DNA from: Comamonadaceae bacterium
GTDB lineage: Bacteria; Pseudomonadota; Gammaproteobacteria; Burkholderiales; Burkholderiaceae_C
Length of the DNA stretch: 64,000 bases
Assembly (NCBI GenBank): GCA_947476285.1
Contig: CANJPU010000020.1
Span: forward strand, 1 to 64,000
Direction of reading: 5' to 3'
Below the pieces are notes generated by a model. That model saw nothing but the letters and a program-made list of their open reading frames with translations, searched no databases and had not been told where the DNA came from. The first letter of the stretch is position 1. Each line of letters opens with the position of its first letter. Below, piece by piece: positions 7,472 to 15,701 of the stretch. The translations under genes and the position numbers were made by a program.

Positions 7472-8665
7472 ATGGCACGAACATCGGGCAACAGCCTATC
7501 GGGCAAAGCGGCAATCGTCGGCATCGGTGAAACGGACTACCTGCGCGGCGCCGACCAGTCGATTCTTCAAATGGTGCTTGGCGCCAGCATGTCGGCGATC
7601 AAGGACGCGGGCTTGAAGCCCAGCGACATCGATGCGGTCATTCCCCCGCCGGGCTTTGTCGCCTGGGACGAGATCGCGGCGCACCTGGGCATCCCCGATG
7701 TGCGCTACACATCATGCCCACAGATGGGCGGGGCCAGCCCGACGGCTGCACTCATTACGGGTGCCATGGCCATCGCCACCGGACAGGCCGAAACCGTGCT
7801 GATCACGATTGGCTGGAACGGCTATTCAGCGATTCGGCCGCGCCCGGATGCCAAACCGAACAACCGCCGCTTCTCCGCCGCGTTCTTCCAGACGGTGAAG
7901 AACTATTACGCGCCTTACGGGCTGCGTTCAGCGCCGTGGTGGTATTCGCTTTACCTGCAGCGTTACGTCAAATATTACGGCGTGCCGCCTGAAGCGGCGG
8001 GCGCGGTGGCCGTGGCCTGCCGCAAGCATGCGCAGCTCAACGACAAAGCCTTCATGCGCGACAAGCCGCTGACCATGGAAGAGTACTTGGCCTCCAACTA
8101 TGTGGCCGAGCCGCTGCGCAAGCTCGATTGCTGCATCGAGACCGATTGCGCGGCTGCGGTGGTGCTGACCACTGTAGAGCGCGCACGCGATCTGCCGCAC
8201 GTGCCCGTCACCATCATCGGCGGCGCTGAGGGCCACCCCAACCGGCCCGATGAGCTGATCAACCGCAAGGATATTCTCAAGCTCGGTCTGGACCTGGCCG
8301 CGCCCAGAGCTTTCGCGATGGCTGGTGTCAAGCCCACCGACATGGATTTCCTGCAGGTGTATGACTGCTTCACCCATGTGGTGCTGCTTGAGCTGGAAGC
8401 GATGGGCTTTGCCGAGCGCGGCGGCGCTGCCGAATTCGTCAAGAACGGCAACATCGAGCTGGGCGGCGCCTACCCGATCAACACCCACGGCGGGCTGATG
8501 TCTCAGGGCCACTGCTGGGGCATGAACCACATTGTCGAAGCCACGCGGCAACTGCGCCACGAAGGCGGGCGTGCACAAGTCAAGGACTGCGAGCTGGGTC
8601 TGGTGACTGGCTATGGCGACCTGGGCGACGGCAGCATTGCAATTTTGGCGAGGGGCAGCAAATGA
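7472..8665 (+). CDS. Lipid-transfer/SCP-x-type thiolase-like protein, probably a retro-aldolase subunit
   Basis: A 397-residue thiolase-superfamily protein. At the place where thiolases carry the nucleophilic cysteine (C-G-S-G) it reads MGGASPTAAL, so that cysteine is missing. The C-terminal HGGLMSQGHCWGMNH replaces the usual GHPxGxxG loop. Both traits are seen in Ltp-type steroid side-chain aldolases, which work as a complex with a DUF35 protein; here a DUF35 gene follows with overlapping ends. I infer that the pair cleaves a beta-hydroxyacyl-CoA by retro-aldol chemistry rather than thiolysis. Annotation pipelines would probably call it acetyl-CoA acetyltransferase, which the active site does not support. 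Confidence 0.85.
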   Translation: MARTSGNSLSGKAAIVGIGETDYLRGADQSILQMVLGASMSAIKDAGLKPSDIDAVIPPPGFVAWDEIAAHLGIPDVRYTSCPQMGGASPTAALITGAMAIATGQAETVLITIGWNGYSAIRPRPDAKPNNRRFSAAFFQTVKNYYAPYGLRSAPWWYSLYLQRYVKYYGVPPEAAGAVAVACRKHAQLNDKAFMRDKPLTMEEYLASNYVAEPLRKLDCCIETDCAAAVVLTTVERARDLPHVPVTIIGGAEGHPNRPDELINRKDILKLGLDLAAPRAFAMAGVKPTDMDFLQVYDCFTHVVLLELEAMGFAERGGAAEFVKNGNIELGGAYPINTHGGLMSQGHCWGMNHIVEATRQLRHEGGRAQVKDCELGLVTGYGDLGDGSIAILARGSK

Positions 8666-9084
8666 GCACACCGCACAAGATGATTCCGCGTCCTGACGAA
8701 CTCGACGCCGAGTTCTACAAGGCCACCGTGGCCGCGCAGACGCTGTGCATGCAGCACTGCCAGGAGTGCGGCACCTGGACGCACCCGGCGCGCTACTACT
8801 GCCCCAATTGTTCGTCGGACAAAATGGCCTTCGACAAAGTCACCGGGCGCGCCACCATTCACTCCTACACGGTCAGCCACTACACAGTGGACCCGGCATG
8901 GAAGCCTTTTGTGCCCTACGTCACCATCGTCGCCGAGCTGGAAGAGGGCCCACGTGTGGTCGCCAGTGCGCGGGGCATCACGCCCGAACAGGTGGCCATC
9001 GGCTCGCCCATCAAGATCGTGATCGAGGTCAAGTCGCCCGAGTTCGCGATCTTCTGGGCAGAGCCTGCGCAGGGAGTCGCCTGA
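8662..9084 (+). CDS. DUF35 OB-fold/zinc-ribbon acyl-CoA-associated protein
   Basis: A 140-residue protein with a rubredoxin-like zinc ribbon (CQECGTWTHPARYYCPNC, two CxxC pairs) followed by an OB-fold. Stand-alone DUF35 proteins pair with lipid-transfer-type thiolases and help bind the CoA substrate; in the steroid Ltp2 complex the DUF35 domain is needed for aldolase activity. The start overlaps the thiolase-like stop by 4 nt, so translation is probably coupled, which supports an obligate complex. The stop overlaps the next start by 1 nt. Confidence 0.88.
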   Translation: MSTPHKMIPRPDELDAEFYKATVAAQTLCMQHCQECGTWTHPARYYCPNCSSDKMAFDKVTGRATIHSYTVSHYTVDPAWKPFVPYVTIVAELEEGPRVVASARGITPEQVAIGSPIKIVIEVKSPEFAIFWAEPAQGVA

Positions 9085-9896
9085 TGTCTGACGAAGTCAT
9101 TCTCTACAGCGTGAGCGATGGCATCGCGCAGGTGACGCTCAATCGCCCCGCGAAGATGAACGCACTCAATCCAGAGATGATTGTGCGGCTTGCCAAGGCC
9201 TGGGACGAGATCAATGCAGATCCCTCCATCCGCGTGGCCGTGCTGACCGGCGCAGGCGAGCGCACGTTCTGCGCTGGCGCTGATCTTGGCCGTCTGATTC
9301 CGCTTTTCACCCGTGCGCGCGGTGCGGAAGACGAATGGGACGAAGCCATGCTGGCCGACCCCAAGATTCTCAACCGCGCGATGCTGCGCCGCACCGATTT
9401 CGCGACGCCGGTCATCGGTGCTTTTCGAGGCACGGTGGTGGCTGGCGGCATGGAGCTGGCCCTGGGCTGCGACCTGCGGGTGGTGGCCGATGACAGCACG
9501 CTGGGCCTGCTGGAAGTCAAGCGTGGATTGATTCCCGCTGCCGGCGGTGTGGCGCGGGTCTCGCGCCAGATCTCCTGGGCCATGGCGGCTGAGATTCTTC
9601 TGGTGGGCGACAAGATGTCCGCGCAGGAGGCGCTGCGCGTGGGCCTGGTCAATCGCGTGGTACCCGGCGATCAAGTGCTGCCAACGGCCTACGCACTCGC
9701 ACGCCAGATGGCCAAGAATTCTCCCCTGGCGATGCGCGCCGCCAAGGAAGTGATGATCGCCTGCTCTGGCCGCACCATCAACGAAGCCTTCGATGCCGAG
9801 GATGCCTCTATCAAGAAGCTGATGCGATCGGAGGATGCCAAGGAAGGCTCGCGCGCCTTCATGGAAAAGCGCGAGCCGCGATTTACCGGTCGTTGA
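9084..9896 (+). CDS. Enoyl-CoA hydratase/isomerase (crotonase family)
   Basis: A 270-residue crotonase. The oxyanion-hole and first glutamate segment is VVAGGMELALGCDLR, and the second glutamate is in LLEVKRGLIPAAGG, so both catalytic glutamates of a true hydratase are present. It would add water across the double bond made by the operon's acyl-CoA dehydrogenase. I start it at the ATG at 9084, which overlaps the DUF35 stop (TGATG). A longer open frame upstream is only a shadow of the DUF35 gene. Confidence 0.9.
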   Translation: MSDEVILYSVSDGIAQVTLNRPAKMNALNPEMIVRLAKAWDEINADPSIRVAVLTGAGERTFCAGADLGRLIPLFTRARGAEDEWDEAMLADPKILNRAMLRRTDFATPVIGAFRGTVVAGGMELALGCDLRVVADDSTLGLLEVKRGLIPAAGGVARVSRQISWAMAAEILLVGDKMSAQEALRVGLVNRVVPGDQVLPTAYALARQMAKNSPLAMRAAKEVMIACSGRTINEAFDAEDASIKKLMRSEDAKEGSRAFMEKREPRFTGR

Positions 9897-9909
9897 ATGG
9901 AGCACTAAC

Positions 9910-10689
9910 ATGATCGTTCGAGACTTCAAAGACTGCACCGCCCTGGTGAGCGGGTCCACTGGCGGCATCGGCTTCGAGATCGCCGCGCAGTTGGCAGAAG
10001 CCGGCGTGCCTCGGCTCATGATCAATGGCCGCGGCCAGGAGCGTGGCGAAGAGGCAGCGGCCCGCATCCGCCAGCGCGCACCGGCCTGCGATGTCCGATT
10101 CACTGCGGCCGATCCGTCAGTGCAAGAGCAGGCCAAGCGACTGGTGCAGTCCACCGTGGATGCCTTTGGCGCGCTGGACATTCTGGTCACCAGCATTTCC
10201 GGCAAGCTCTCGCCCAGGCCCTTCCATGAAGTACCTGAGGATGCGATTGATCGGCTGGTGGCCGCGCATCTGCAAAGCGTGCTCTACACCTGCCTCGCAG
10301 CCATGCCTCATTTGATGGCACGCGAGGGCGGCGTCATCATCAACATGTCCTCGGACGCAGCCAAAATCGCCACGCCGGGCGAAGTCGTGCAGGGTGCGTG
10401 CAAGGCGGCTGTGTCCATGTTCTCGCGCACACTGGCACTGGAAGGCTCGCGCCACGGCATTCGGGTGCACAGCCTGACGCCCTCCATCATCAAGAAGACC
10501 GACGCATACAACATGGTCATGGCCGACGAATTCAGCAAGAAGCTGTTCGAGAAGGCTTCGGCGAGGGCCCGGCTGGGCGTGCCAGGCCCCGAGGACATCG
10601 CGCCGATGGCGGTCTTTCTTGCAAGCCCCGCAGCGTCCAAGATCACCGGGCAGACCATCAGCATCAATGGCGGCATCTCTGCCGGTTGA
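9910..10689 (+). CDS. Short-chain dehydrogenase/reductase lacking the catalytic tyrosine
   Basis: A 259-residue SDR. The cofactor motif is STGGIG near residue 16 (in VSGSTGGIGFE), and INGGISAG closes the protein. The catalytic serine and lysine are present (NMSSDAAK and GACKAAV), but the residue four before the lysine, normally tyrosine, is glutamine (VVQGACK). A classical SDR oxidoreductase needs that tyrosine. The protein may have a modified mechanism, bind substrate without redox, or belong to a diverged SDR class. The ATG at 9910 is chosen because it precedes the Rossmann fold by the normal distance; an in-frame ATG at 9835 lies inside the hydratase gene. Confidence 0.88.
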   Translation: MIVRDFKDCTALVSGSTGGIGFEIAAQLAEAGVPRLMINGRGQERGEEAAARIRQRAPACDVRFTAADPSVQEQAKRLVQSTVDAFGALDILVTSISGKLSPRPFHEVPEDAIDRLVAAHLQSVLYTCLAAMPHLMAREGGVIINMSSDAAKIATPGEVVQGACKAAVSMFSRTLALEGSRHGIRVHSLTPSIIKKTDAYNMVMADEFSKKLFEKASARARLGVPGPEDIAPMAVFLASPAASKITGQTISINGGISAG

Positions 10690-10740
10690 GATACGAGAAG
10701 ACATGAACCAAAAGATGATCAATCAGCTAAGGAGCGCAAC

Positions 10741-11487
10741 ATGATCCAGGGCGCCATCGTGGTGACGGGTACAAGCCGCGGTATCGGCACTGAGATCGCA
10801 ATCGAGCTGGCCCGGCGGGGCTTCAAGGTAGGCTGCGTTTCCAGAGGCGGTGGGTTGCCACCGTCTGACAAACCCCTCAGCGCGGAAATACTGGAGCGGC
10901 TCTTGCCAGTGACGGCAGATGTCACCGATGAAGCCGCGCTGCGCGACTGTATTGCAAAGATCAATGAATGGGCCGGCGGTATCGGTGGTCTGGTGAACAA
11001 TGCCGGCATTCACCGCGATGTTCGTGCAAGCAAGCTCATCACCGCTGACTTCGAGGAAGTGATGCGGGTGAACACCACATCGACATTCACCGCCTGCCGC
11101 GAGGTCTATCCCTACCTGAGCAAGAACAAGAGCGGTTTGATCATCAACATGGGTTCGTTCTTCGAGAAAATCGGCGTCAAGGGCTATGCAGCCTATTGCG
11201 CTTCCAAGGCTGCGGTCGGCGCGCTGACGCGCGTGCTGGCGGCCGAGTGGGGGCGCGACAACATCAGCGTGCTCAACATCGCGCCCGGCTACATCGAGAC
11301 CGACATGAACCGCGACTACCTCAACGCGGGCGAGAGCGGCGAGAACGTGCGCTCGCGCACACCGGTGCGCAGGCCGGGCTCGGTCTCCGAGATCGCGCGC
11401 CTGATTGCCGCACTCTATGTGGAGGACATCGTCTTCCTGACCGGAGAGACGATCTACGTGGATGGCGGCCGCGGAATTTCTTTGTAA
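10741..11487 (+). CDS. Short-chain dehydrogenase/reductase (FabG-like)
   Basis: A 248-residue classical SDR with cofactor motif TGTSRGIG (residues 9-16), NNAGIH, an active-site S, Y and K arranged as MGSFFEKIGVKGYAAYCASK, and a C-terminal GGRGISL. All catalytic residues are in place, unlike the SDR just upstream. A likely role is NAD(P)-dependent oxidation of a hydroxyacyl-CoA or ring hydroxyl in the operon's pathway. It follows after 51 bp, with AAGGAG ahead of the ATG. Confidence 0.88.
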   Translation: MIQGAIVVTGTSRGIGTEIAIELARRGFKVGCVSRGGGLPPSDKPLSAEILERLLPVTADVTDEAALRDCIAKINEWAGGIGGLVNNAGIHRDVRASKLITADFEEVMRVNTTSTFTACREVYPYLSKNKSGLIINMGSFFEKIGVKGYAAYCASKAAVGALTRVLAAEWGRDNISVLNIAPGYIETDMNRDYLNAGESGENVRSRTPVRRPGSVSEIARLIAALYVEDIVFLTGETIYVDGGRGISL

Positions 11488-11496
11488 GAGGCAAAC

Positions 11497-12672
11497 ATGA
11501 CAGTACTTGACAGACTCGATGCGACCATTCGGCTGAACGATGACGAGAAAATGCTGCTCGACAGCGTCCGGCGAATCGGACGCGAGGTGCTCATGCCCAA
11601 TGCGGCGCGTTATGACGAGAAGGCGGAGTTCCCCTGGGACAACCTCAAGGCCATCAACGAACTGGGCATGAACGCGATGTTCATCCCCGAAGAGTACGGC
11701 GGCGCACCGGTGTCATTCACGGCTTATCTTGCCTGCAACCGCGAGCTGACCAAGGCCTGCGCGGCCACCGGCATCATCTGGAGCACGATTTTCCACGCCA
11801 CCAGCCCACTGGTTGATTTCGCCAGCCACGAGCAAAAGCAGCGCTGGCTGCCCGGCCTGGCCGCCGGCGGCTTGGCCGCACTCGCGCTCACCGAGCCAAG
11901 CGGCGGATCGGATGCAACAGCGATGAAGACGCGGTTCGTGCCCGATGGCGATGACATCATCATTAACGGCTCCAAGATCTTCATCACCAACGGTGACGTC
12001 TGCGATGTGATCTTGGTGTTCGGCAAATGGGCACCGCTGGGCGATGGCAAGGAGGCCATCTCGCTTGTGGTGGTCGAGAAGGGCACGCCAGGTTTTGAAG
12101 TGCTCAGACTTGAAAACAAGATGGGCATGCGTGCGTCGTCCACCGCCGCCATTTCCTTTGACAACTGCCGCGTGCCCCGCGCCAATTTGATTCACGAGCC
12201 CGGTGACGGCCTGCGCCTGTTGTTCGGCTTTCTCGGCAAGTCGCGCCCCAGCGTGGCATGCCATGCCTTGGGCATTGCGCGCGCAGCGTTTGAGGATGCG
12301 GTGGCGTATGTCAATGAGCGACAGCAGTTCAAGCAGCGCGTGATCGACTTCCAGGGCATTCAATTCATGCTGGCCGATCTGGCCACTGATCTGGCCATGT
12401 GCGAATCATGGATGTGGCAATTGGCCAGGCGCGTCGAGGACGGCGAGGAGGGCATGAACCTTGAAGCATCGATGCTCAAGTTGCGTGCTTCAGATCTGGC
12501 GATGCGCATCTCCACCCAGGCGGTGCAGTTGCACGGCGGCTATGGCTACATGAAAGACCTGCGCGTCGAGCGGCTCATGCGTGATGCCAAGCTCACGCAG
12601 ATCTGGGAGGGCGCCAACGAGCTGCAGCGCCAGCTCATCGGGCGCGACTACATGGCAAGGCGGCGCGCCTAA
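11497..12672 (+). CDS. Acyl-CoA dehydrogenase
   Basis: A 391-residue flavoprotein that makes the alpha,beta double bond of an acyl-CoA and passes electrons to ETF. The FAD/acyl-binding segments LTEPSGGSDATAM and KIFITNGDVCDVILVF are recognisable. The C-terminal signature GGYGYMKDLRVERLMRDAK runs into IWEGANELQR, whose glutamate matches the catalytic base of the medium-chain type. The gene lies 9 bp after the SDR and its stop overlaps the racemase start by 1 nt. No ETF genes are near. Confidence 0.93.
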   Translation: MTVLDRLDATIRLNDDEKMLLDSVRRIGREVLMPNAARYDEKAEFPWDNLKAINELGMNAMFIPEEYGGAPVSFTAYLACNRELTKACAATGIIWSTIFHATSPLVDFASHEQKQRWLPGLAAGGLAALALTEPSGGSDATAMKTRFVPDGDDIIINGSKIFITNGDVCDVILVFGKWAPLGDGKEAISLVVVEKGTPGFEVLRLENKMGMRASSTAAISFDNCRVPRANLIHEPGDGLRLLFGFLGKSRPSVACHALGIARAAFEDAVAYVNERQQFKQRVIDFQGIQFMLADLATDLAMCESWMWQLARRVEDGEEGMNLEASMLKLRASDLAMRISTQAVQLHGGYGYMKDLRVERLMRDAKLTQIWEGANELQRQLIGRDYMARRRA

Positions 12673-13793
12673 TGGCCCAGCCCCTTGCCGGCGTGTGTGT
12701 GCTGGATTTCAGCACGCTGTTGCCCGGCCCGCTCGCCACTCTGATGCTGGCCGAGGCGGGCGCCGAGATCATCAAGATCGAGCGCCCGGGCGTTGGGGAC
12801 GAGTTCCGCACATTCGAGCCCAAGTTCGGCCAATCGGCGGTGAACTTCGCACTGGTCAACCGCGGCAAGCGCTCCATCGCGATCGACCTGAAGGCGCCCG
12901 ATGCACTGGCTCGGCTGAAGCCGCTGATCGAGCGGGCCGATGTGGTGGTCGAGCAATTTCGACCTGGCGTGATGGACCGGCTGGGCCTGGGCTACGAAGC
13001 CATGTCCGCGATCAATCCGCGCATCGTGTACTGCGCGATCACGGGGTATGGACAGACGGGACCTAAGGCGCAGGTGGCTGCTCACGACCTGAATTACATT
13101 GCCGAAGCAGGTCTGTTGGGTCTATCGACCGGCGCCGACGGCATGCCCATCGTGCCACCCGCGCTGATAGCCGACATCGCCGGCGGCGCGTACCCGGCCA
13201 TGATCAACATCTTGCTGGCCTTGCGCGAGCGCGACGCGAGCGGCCTTGGCCGCAAACTCGATGTGGCCATGGCCGATAACGTCTTCACCTTCATGTACTG
13301 GGCGCTGGGCAATGGGCAGGCCACGGGCAAGTGGCCGGAGCCAGGCGGCGAGCTGGTCACCGGTGGATCACCGCGCTACCAGATCTACCGCACCTGCGAC
13401 GACAGGTTTCTCGCGGCCGCTCCGATGGAGCAAAAATTCTGGGACAAGTTTTGCGAGGTGATCGAGCTCGATCTGCAATGGCGAGACGATGCGCGCGATC
13501 CAGGCGGGACTCTGCAGGCAGTTGCGCGCTGCATCGCCGGTGCCAGCTCGCAGACCTGGCGCCAGCGCTTCGAGGGCAAGGATGTGTGCTGCGCGATTGT
13601 GGCCACTGTGCAGGAAGCGCTGGCAGATCCGCACTTCAAGGCGCGAGGCCTTTTTGATCGGCGGCTGCGCAACGAAGACGGGCGTGAGATCAGCGCCTTG
13701 CCTGTCCCCGTGGACAACGCATTTCGTGGGTCAGATGTGGTGTTGGGATATCCGGCGCTGGGCGCCGACAACGCGCTGATCGCTGATCGGTGA
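12672..13793 (+). CDS. CaiB/BaiF-family protein, alpha-methylacyl-CoA racemase-like
   Basis: A 373-residue family III protein. It differs from the transferase at 155 in having AAHDLNYIAEAG, which matches the catalytic-histidine loop (GHDINY) of alpha-methylacyl-CoA racemases, together with LIADIAGGAY for the partner aspartate. That enzyme epimerises 2-methylacyl-CoA so that only the S form enters beta-oxidation. Its position directly after the acyl-CoA dehydrogenase fits this role and hints at a methyl-branched side chain. A CoA-transferase role cannot be excluded by sequence alone. It is the last gene of the operon and converges on the crotonase at 13821. Confidence 0.82.
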   Translation: MAQPLAGVCVLDFSTLLPGPLATLMLAEAGAEIIKIERPGVGDEFRTFEPKFGQSAVNFALVNRGKRSIAIDLKAPDALARLKPLIERADVVVEQFRPGVMDRLGLGYEAMSAINPRIVYCAITGYGQTGPKAQVAAHDLNYIAEAGLLGLSTGADGMPIVPPALIADIAGGAYPAMINILLALRERDASGLGRKLDVAMADNVFTFMYWALGNGQATGKWPEPGGELVTGGSPRYQIYRTCDDRFLAAAPMEQKFWDKFCEVIELDLQWRDDARDPGGTLQAVARCIAGASSQTWRQRFEGKDVCCAIVATVQEALADPHFKARGLFDRRLRNEDGREISALPVPVDNAFRGSDVVLGYPALGADNALIADR

Positions 13794-13820
13794 TGCCTCA
13801 ACGAGACCACGGTCAACGCT

Positions 13821-14606
13821 CTACTTGAACACGGGCGTGCGGCGCGCCTCGAATGCCGCAAGACCCTCGGTGACGTCTTCGTGTGTGAGCCCGGCGTGCA
13901 CCGCCTCTTCTTCCAGCTTCAGGCCGGCTTCCAAGGTCATGTCCATGCCTTGGCGTGCCAGGCGCTTCATGCCGGCAAGACCGACGCGGCTTCGTGTGGC
14001 GAGCTTGTTGCAGTATTCAAGCGCGCTGTCCCACAGCTTGTCCGACTCGACCACATAGTTCACCAATCCCCATGACAAGGCGGTTTCGGCGTCGAGCCAG
14101 CGCGCAGTGAACAGCAGATCAAGCCCGCGGCGCAGGCCGATGGCGCGAGGAAAGCGCTGAGTGCCGCCCCAGCCGGGCAGCAACCCATACTGCGCATGCT
14201 GGTCGCCGAACTTGGCGTCTTTTGATGCAAAGATCACATCGCAGGCAAGCATGAGTTCACTGCCCCCGGCAAGGGCCAAGCCTTGGCATGCCCCCACGAC
14301 TGGTAGCGGGCTTGCTTCAAGGCGTTTGAGCACAGCGTGTCCAAAACCCAGGAAGTGCTTGAGCTTGTCCGAATCGACCCGCAAGGCCTTGAACTCGGCC
14401 AGGTCAGCGCCGGTACAAAAGTGTTTGCCCTGGGCGCGGATCAGAATGGCGCGCACGCCTGAATCAGGCTTCTCGAACGCGTTGATGGCTGCCTCGATGG
14501 CTTCGTAGGCTGCGGTGGACAGGCAATTGAATTTTTCGGGCCGTGCCAGCTCGATGATGCCGACGGCTTCTAGCTGGCTGACCAGGACGGGGGAGGGTGC
14601 ATTCAT
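13821..14606 (-). CDS. Crotonase-family protein
   Basis: A 261-residue enoyl-CoA hydratase/isomerase relative. The first glutamate is present in LALAGGSELMLACDV. Where hydratases have the second (P-E), this protein reads FGDQHAQYGLLPG, with histidine in the glutamate position. It may therefore act as an isomerase, a hydrolase or a C-C lyase rather than a simple hydratase. It runs opposite to the main operon, with its own promoter at 14728-14757, divergent from the IclR gene, and could be an IclR target. Confidence 0.87.
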   Translation of the reverse strand: MNAPSPVLVSQLEAVGIIELARPEKFNCLSTAAYEAIEAAINAFEKPDSGVRAILIRAQGKHFCTGADLAEFKALRVDSDKLKHFLGFGHAVLKRLEASPLPVVGACQGLALAGGSELMLACDVIFASKDAKFGDQHAQYGLLPGWGGTQRFPRAIGLRRGLDLLFTARWLDAETALSWGLVNYVVESDKLWDSALEYCNKLATRSRVGLAGMKRLARQGMDMTLEAGLKLEEEAVHAGLTHEDVTEGLAAFEARRTPVFK

Positions 14607-14679
14607 GGGTTGACTCCGTGGGCGTGTGCCGCGTGGATTGACTGGGCTTTGGATTTGAATAATCGGCTGAACCGGGTGG

Positions 14680-14692
14680 GAATCAGCGATTC
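14680..14692. promoter_or_regulatory. Palindrome GAATC-AGC-GATTC
   Basis: A perfect 5+5 inverted repeat with a 3-bp centre, lying downstream of the predicted crotonase transcription start. It is a candidate operator for the divergent IclR protein. It is short, so chance is possible. Confidence 0.3.
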
Positions 14693-14727
14693 AAAATAGC
14701 GAATTTGGTTTCGAACTGAGCCTGATG

Positions 14728-14757
14728 ATTGTAGGGGCCGATGGCATTGGGTGTAAA
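14728..14757 (-). promoter_or_regulatory. Sigma-70 promoter for the crotonase gene
   Basis: On the minus strand, TTTACA (14757-14752) is followed after 18 bp by TACAAT (14733-14728), each with five of six consensus bases. It leaves a leader of roughly 115 nt before the start codon at 14606. It shares the TTTACA -35 hexamer with the two promoters at 1460-1606. Confidence 0.5.
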
Positions 14758-14838
14758 GCGCGCTTGCACAGCCTGAAGCTTTCGCATGGCTGAGAGTCAA
14801 CGCGGATCGAGAAACCCGATATAGAATCCAAAAAATGC

Positions 14839-14849
14839 CATTCAGAATG
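14839..14849. promoter_or_regulatory. Palindrome CATTC-A-GAATG
   Basis: An 11-bp perfect palindrome 12 bp downstream of a TAGAAT box and 68 bp ahead of the iclR start codon. It is a candidate autoregulatory site for the IclR protein. The match is short. Confidence 0.3.
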
Positions 14850-14917
14850 ATGAAAACTGATTCCTTCTTTTGCCGCGCCATGAACTGTGCTGTCGGACGG
14901 CATTTTCTGACACACAC

Positions 14918-15670
14918 ATGAACCAAGCCCGCGAAACCAGCCGCTCCGCGCTGCGTGCGCTAGACATCTTTGAAGCTTTCCGGGATGCTGGCCGTCCACT
15001 GTCATTGTCTGAGGTGGCGCGCATGACAAAGATGCCGATCTCAACCTGCCATGGTGTGTTCAAGGCCCTTGAGAGTCGCGGTTTTCTGTACTTTGACACC
15101 GGCCGGGATGCCTACCCCACGCGCCGATTGTGGGATCTGGCGCAGCGGATTAACGTGCACGATCCCGTGGTGCGACGGCTGGAGCCGGCCCTGACCAAAC
15201 TGCGCGATGAGGTCGATGAGGCCATCATTGTGGGCGTGCGGCATGGCAACGCGGTGCTGTATCTGCTGGTGCTGGAGAGTTCGCAGGCCATTCGCTATTC
15301 GTCTCACGCAGGCGAGCAAAAGCCGCTTCATTCGAGTTCGATTGGCAAGGTGATATTGGCTGCAATGCCCCCGACTGAGTTCGACACTTGGCTGCGCTCG
15401 GCCGAGCTTAAAAAAGTGACCGAGCGCACCATCGTCAATCCATCCCGCCTGAGGGCCGACATCGCGTCTTCGCGTGAGCGCGGCTACTTTGCCACCCTGG
15501 GTGAAAACGTCTCGGACGTGATGGCCGTGGCCGCGCCGCTGCGCATTGGCACCTCAGTCCTGGGCGTGGCCATCGCCGGCCCGCTGCAACGCTTGGCCGA
15601 CAAGGAGAGCGTGTTGAGTAAGAAGCTTCTCAAGTATCTGCGCAAGCTGGAGGCGGCCGAGACGATCTAG
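14918..15670 (+). CDS. IclR-family transcriptional regulator
   Basis: A 250-residue regulator with an N-terminal winged helix (SALRALDIFEAFRDAGRPLS, then LSEVARMTKMPISTCHGVFKA, about residues 9-55) and a C-terminal IclR effector domain (VGVRHGNAVLYLLVLESS onward; HSSSIGKVILAAMPP). This domain usually binds small aromatic or organic acids. The ATG at 14918 gives the normal short lead before the winged helix; the frame stays open upstream to 14870 without likeness to the family. It is followed 31 bp later by an SDR and then a Bug receptor on the same strand, and is divergent from the crotonase, all probable targets. Confidence 0.92.
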   Translation: MNQARETSRSALRALDIFEAFRDAGRPLSLSEVARMTKMPISTCHGVFKALESRGFLYFDTGRDAYPTRRLWDLAQRINVHDPVVRRLEPALTKLRDEVDEAIIVGVRHGNAVLYLLVLESSQAIRYSSHAGEQKPLHSSSIGKVILAAMPPTEFDTWLRSAELKKVTERTIVNPSRLRADIASSRERGYFATLGENVSDVMAVAAPLRIGTSVLGVAIAGPLQRLADKESVLSKKLLKYLRKLEAAETI

Positions 15671-15701
15671 GCGATTTTCACATGCAGAAAGCAGCGACAC
15701 C

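Larger units (their letters stand above)
14607..14917. other. Intergenic region between the crotonase and iclR genes
   Basis: A 311-bp stretch without a convincing gene. It contains a minus-strand promoter (14728-14757) for the crotonase, a possible -10 box (TAGAAT at 14822-14827) on the iclR side without a clear -35, and two short perfect palindromes (14680-14692 and 14839-14849) that could be regulator sites. IclR-family genes usually regulate themselves and the divergent gene. Confidence 0.5.

Noticed and set aside
14898-14910. CGGCATTTTCTGA ahead of iclR as a third copy of the 15-bp operator
   Set aside because: Only the CGGCAT core is shared; the remaining bases differ too much to count it as a copy.
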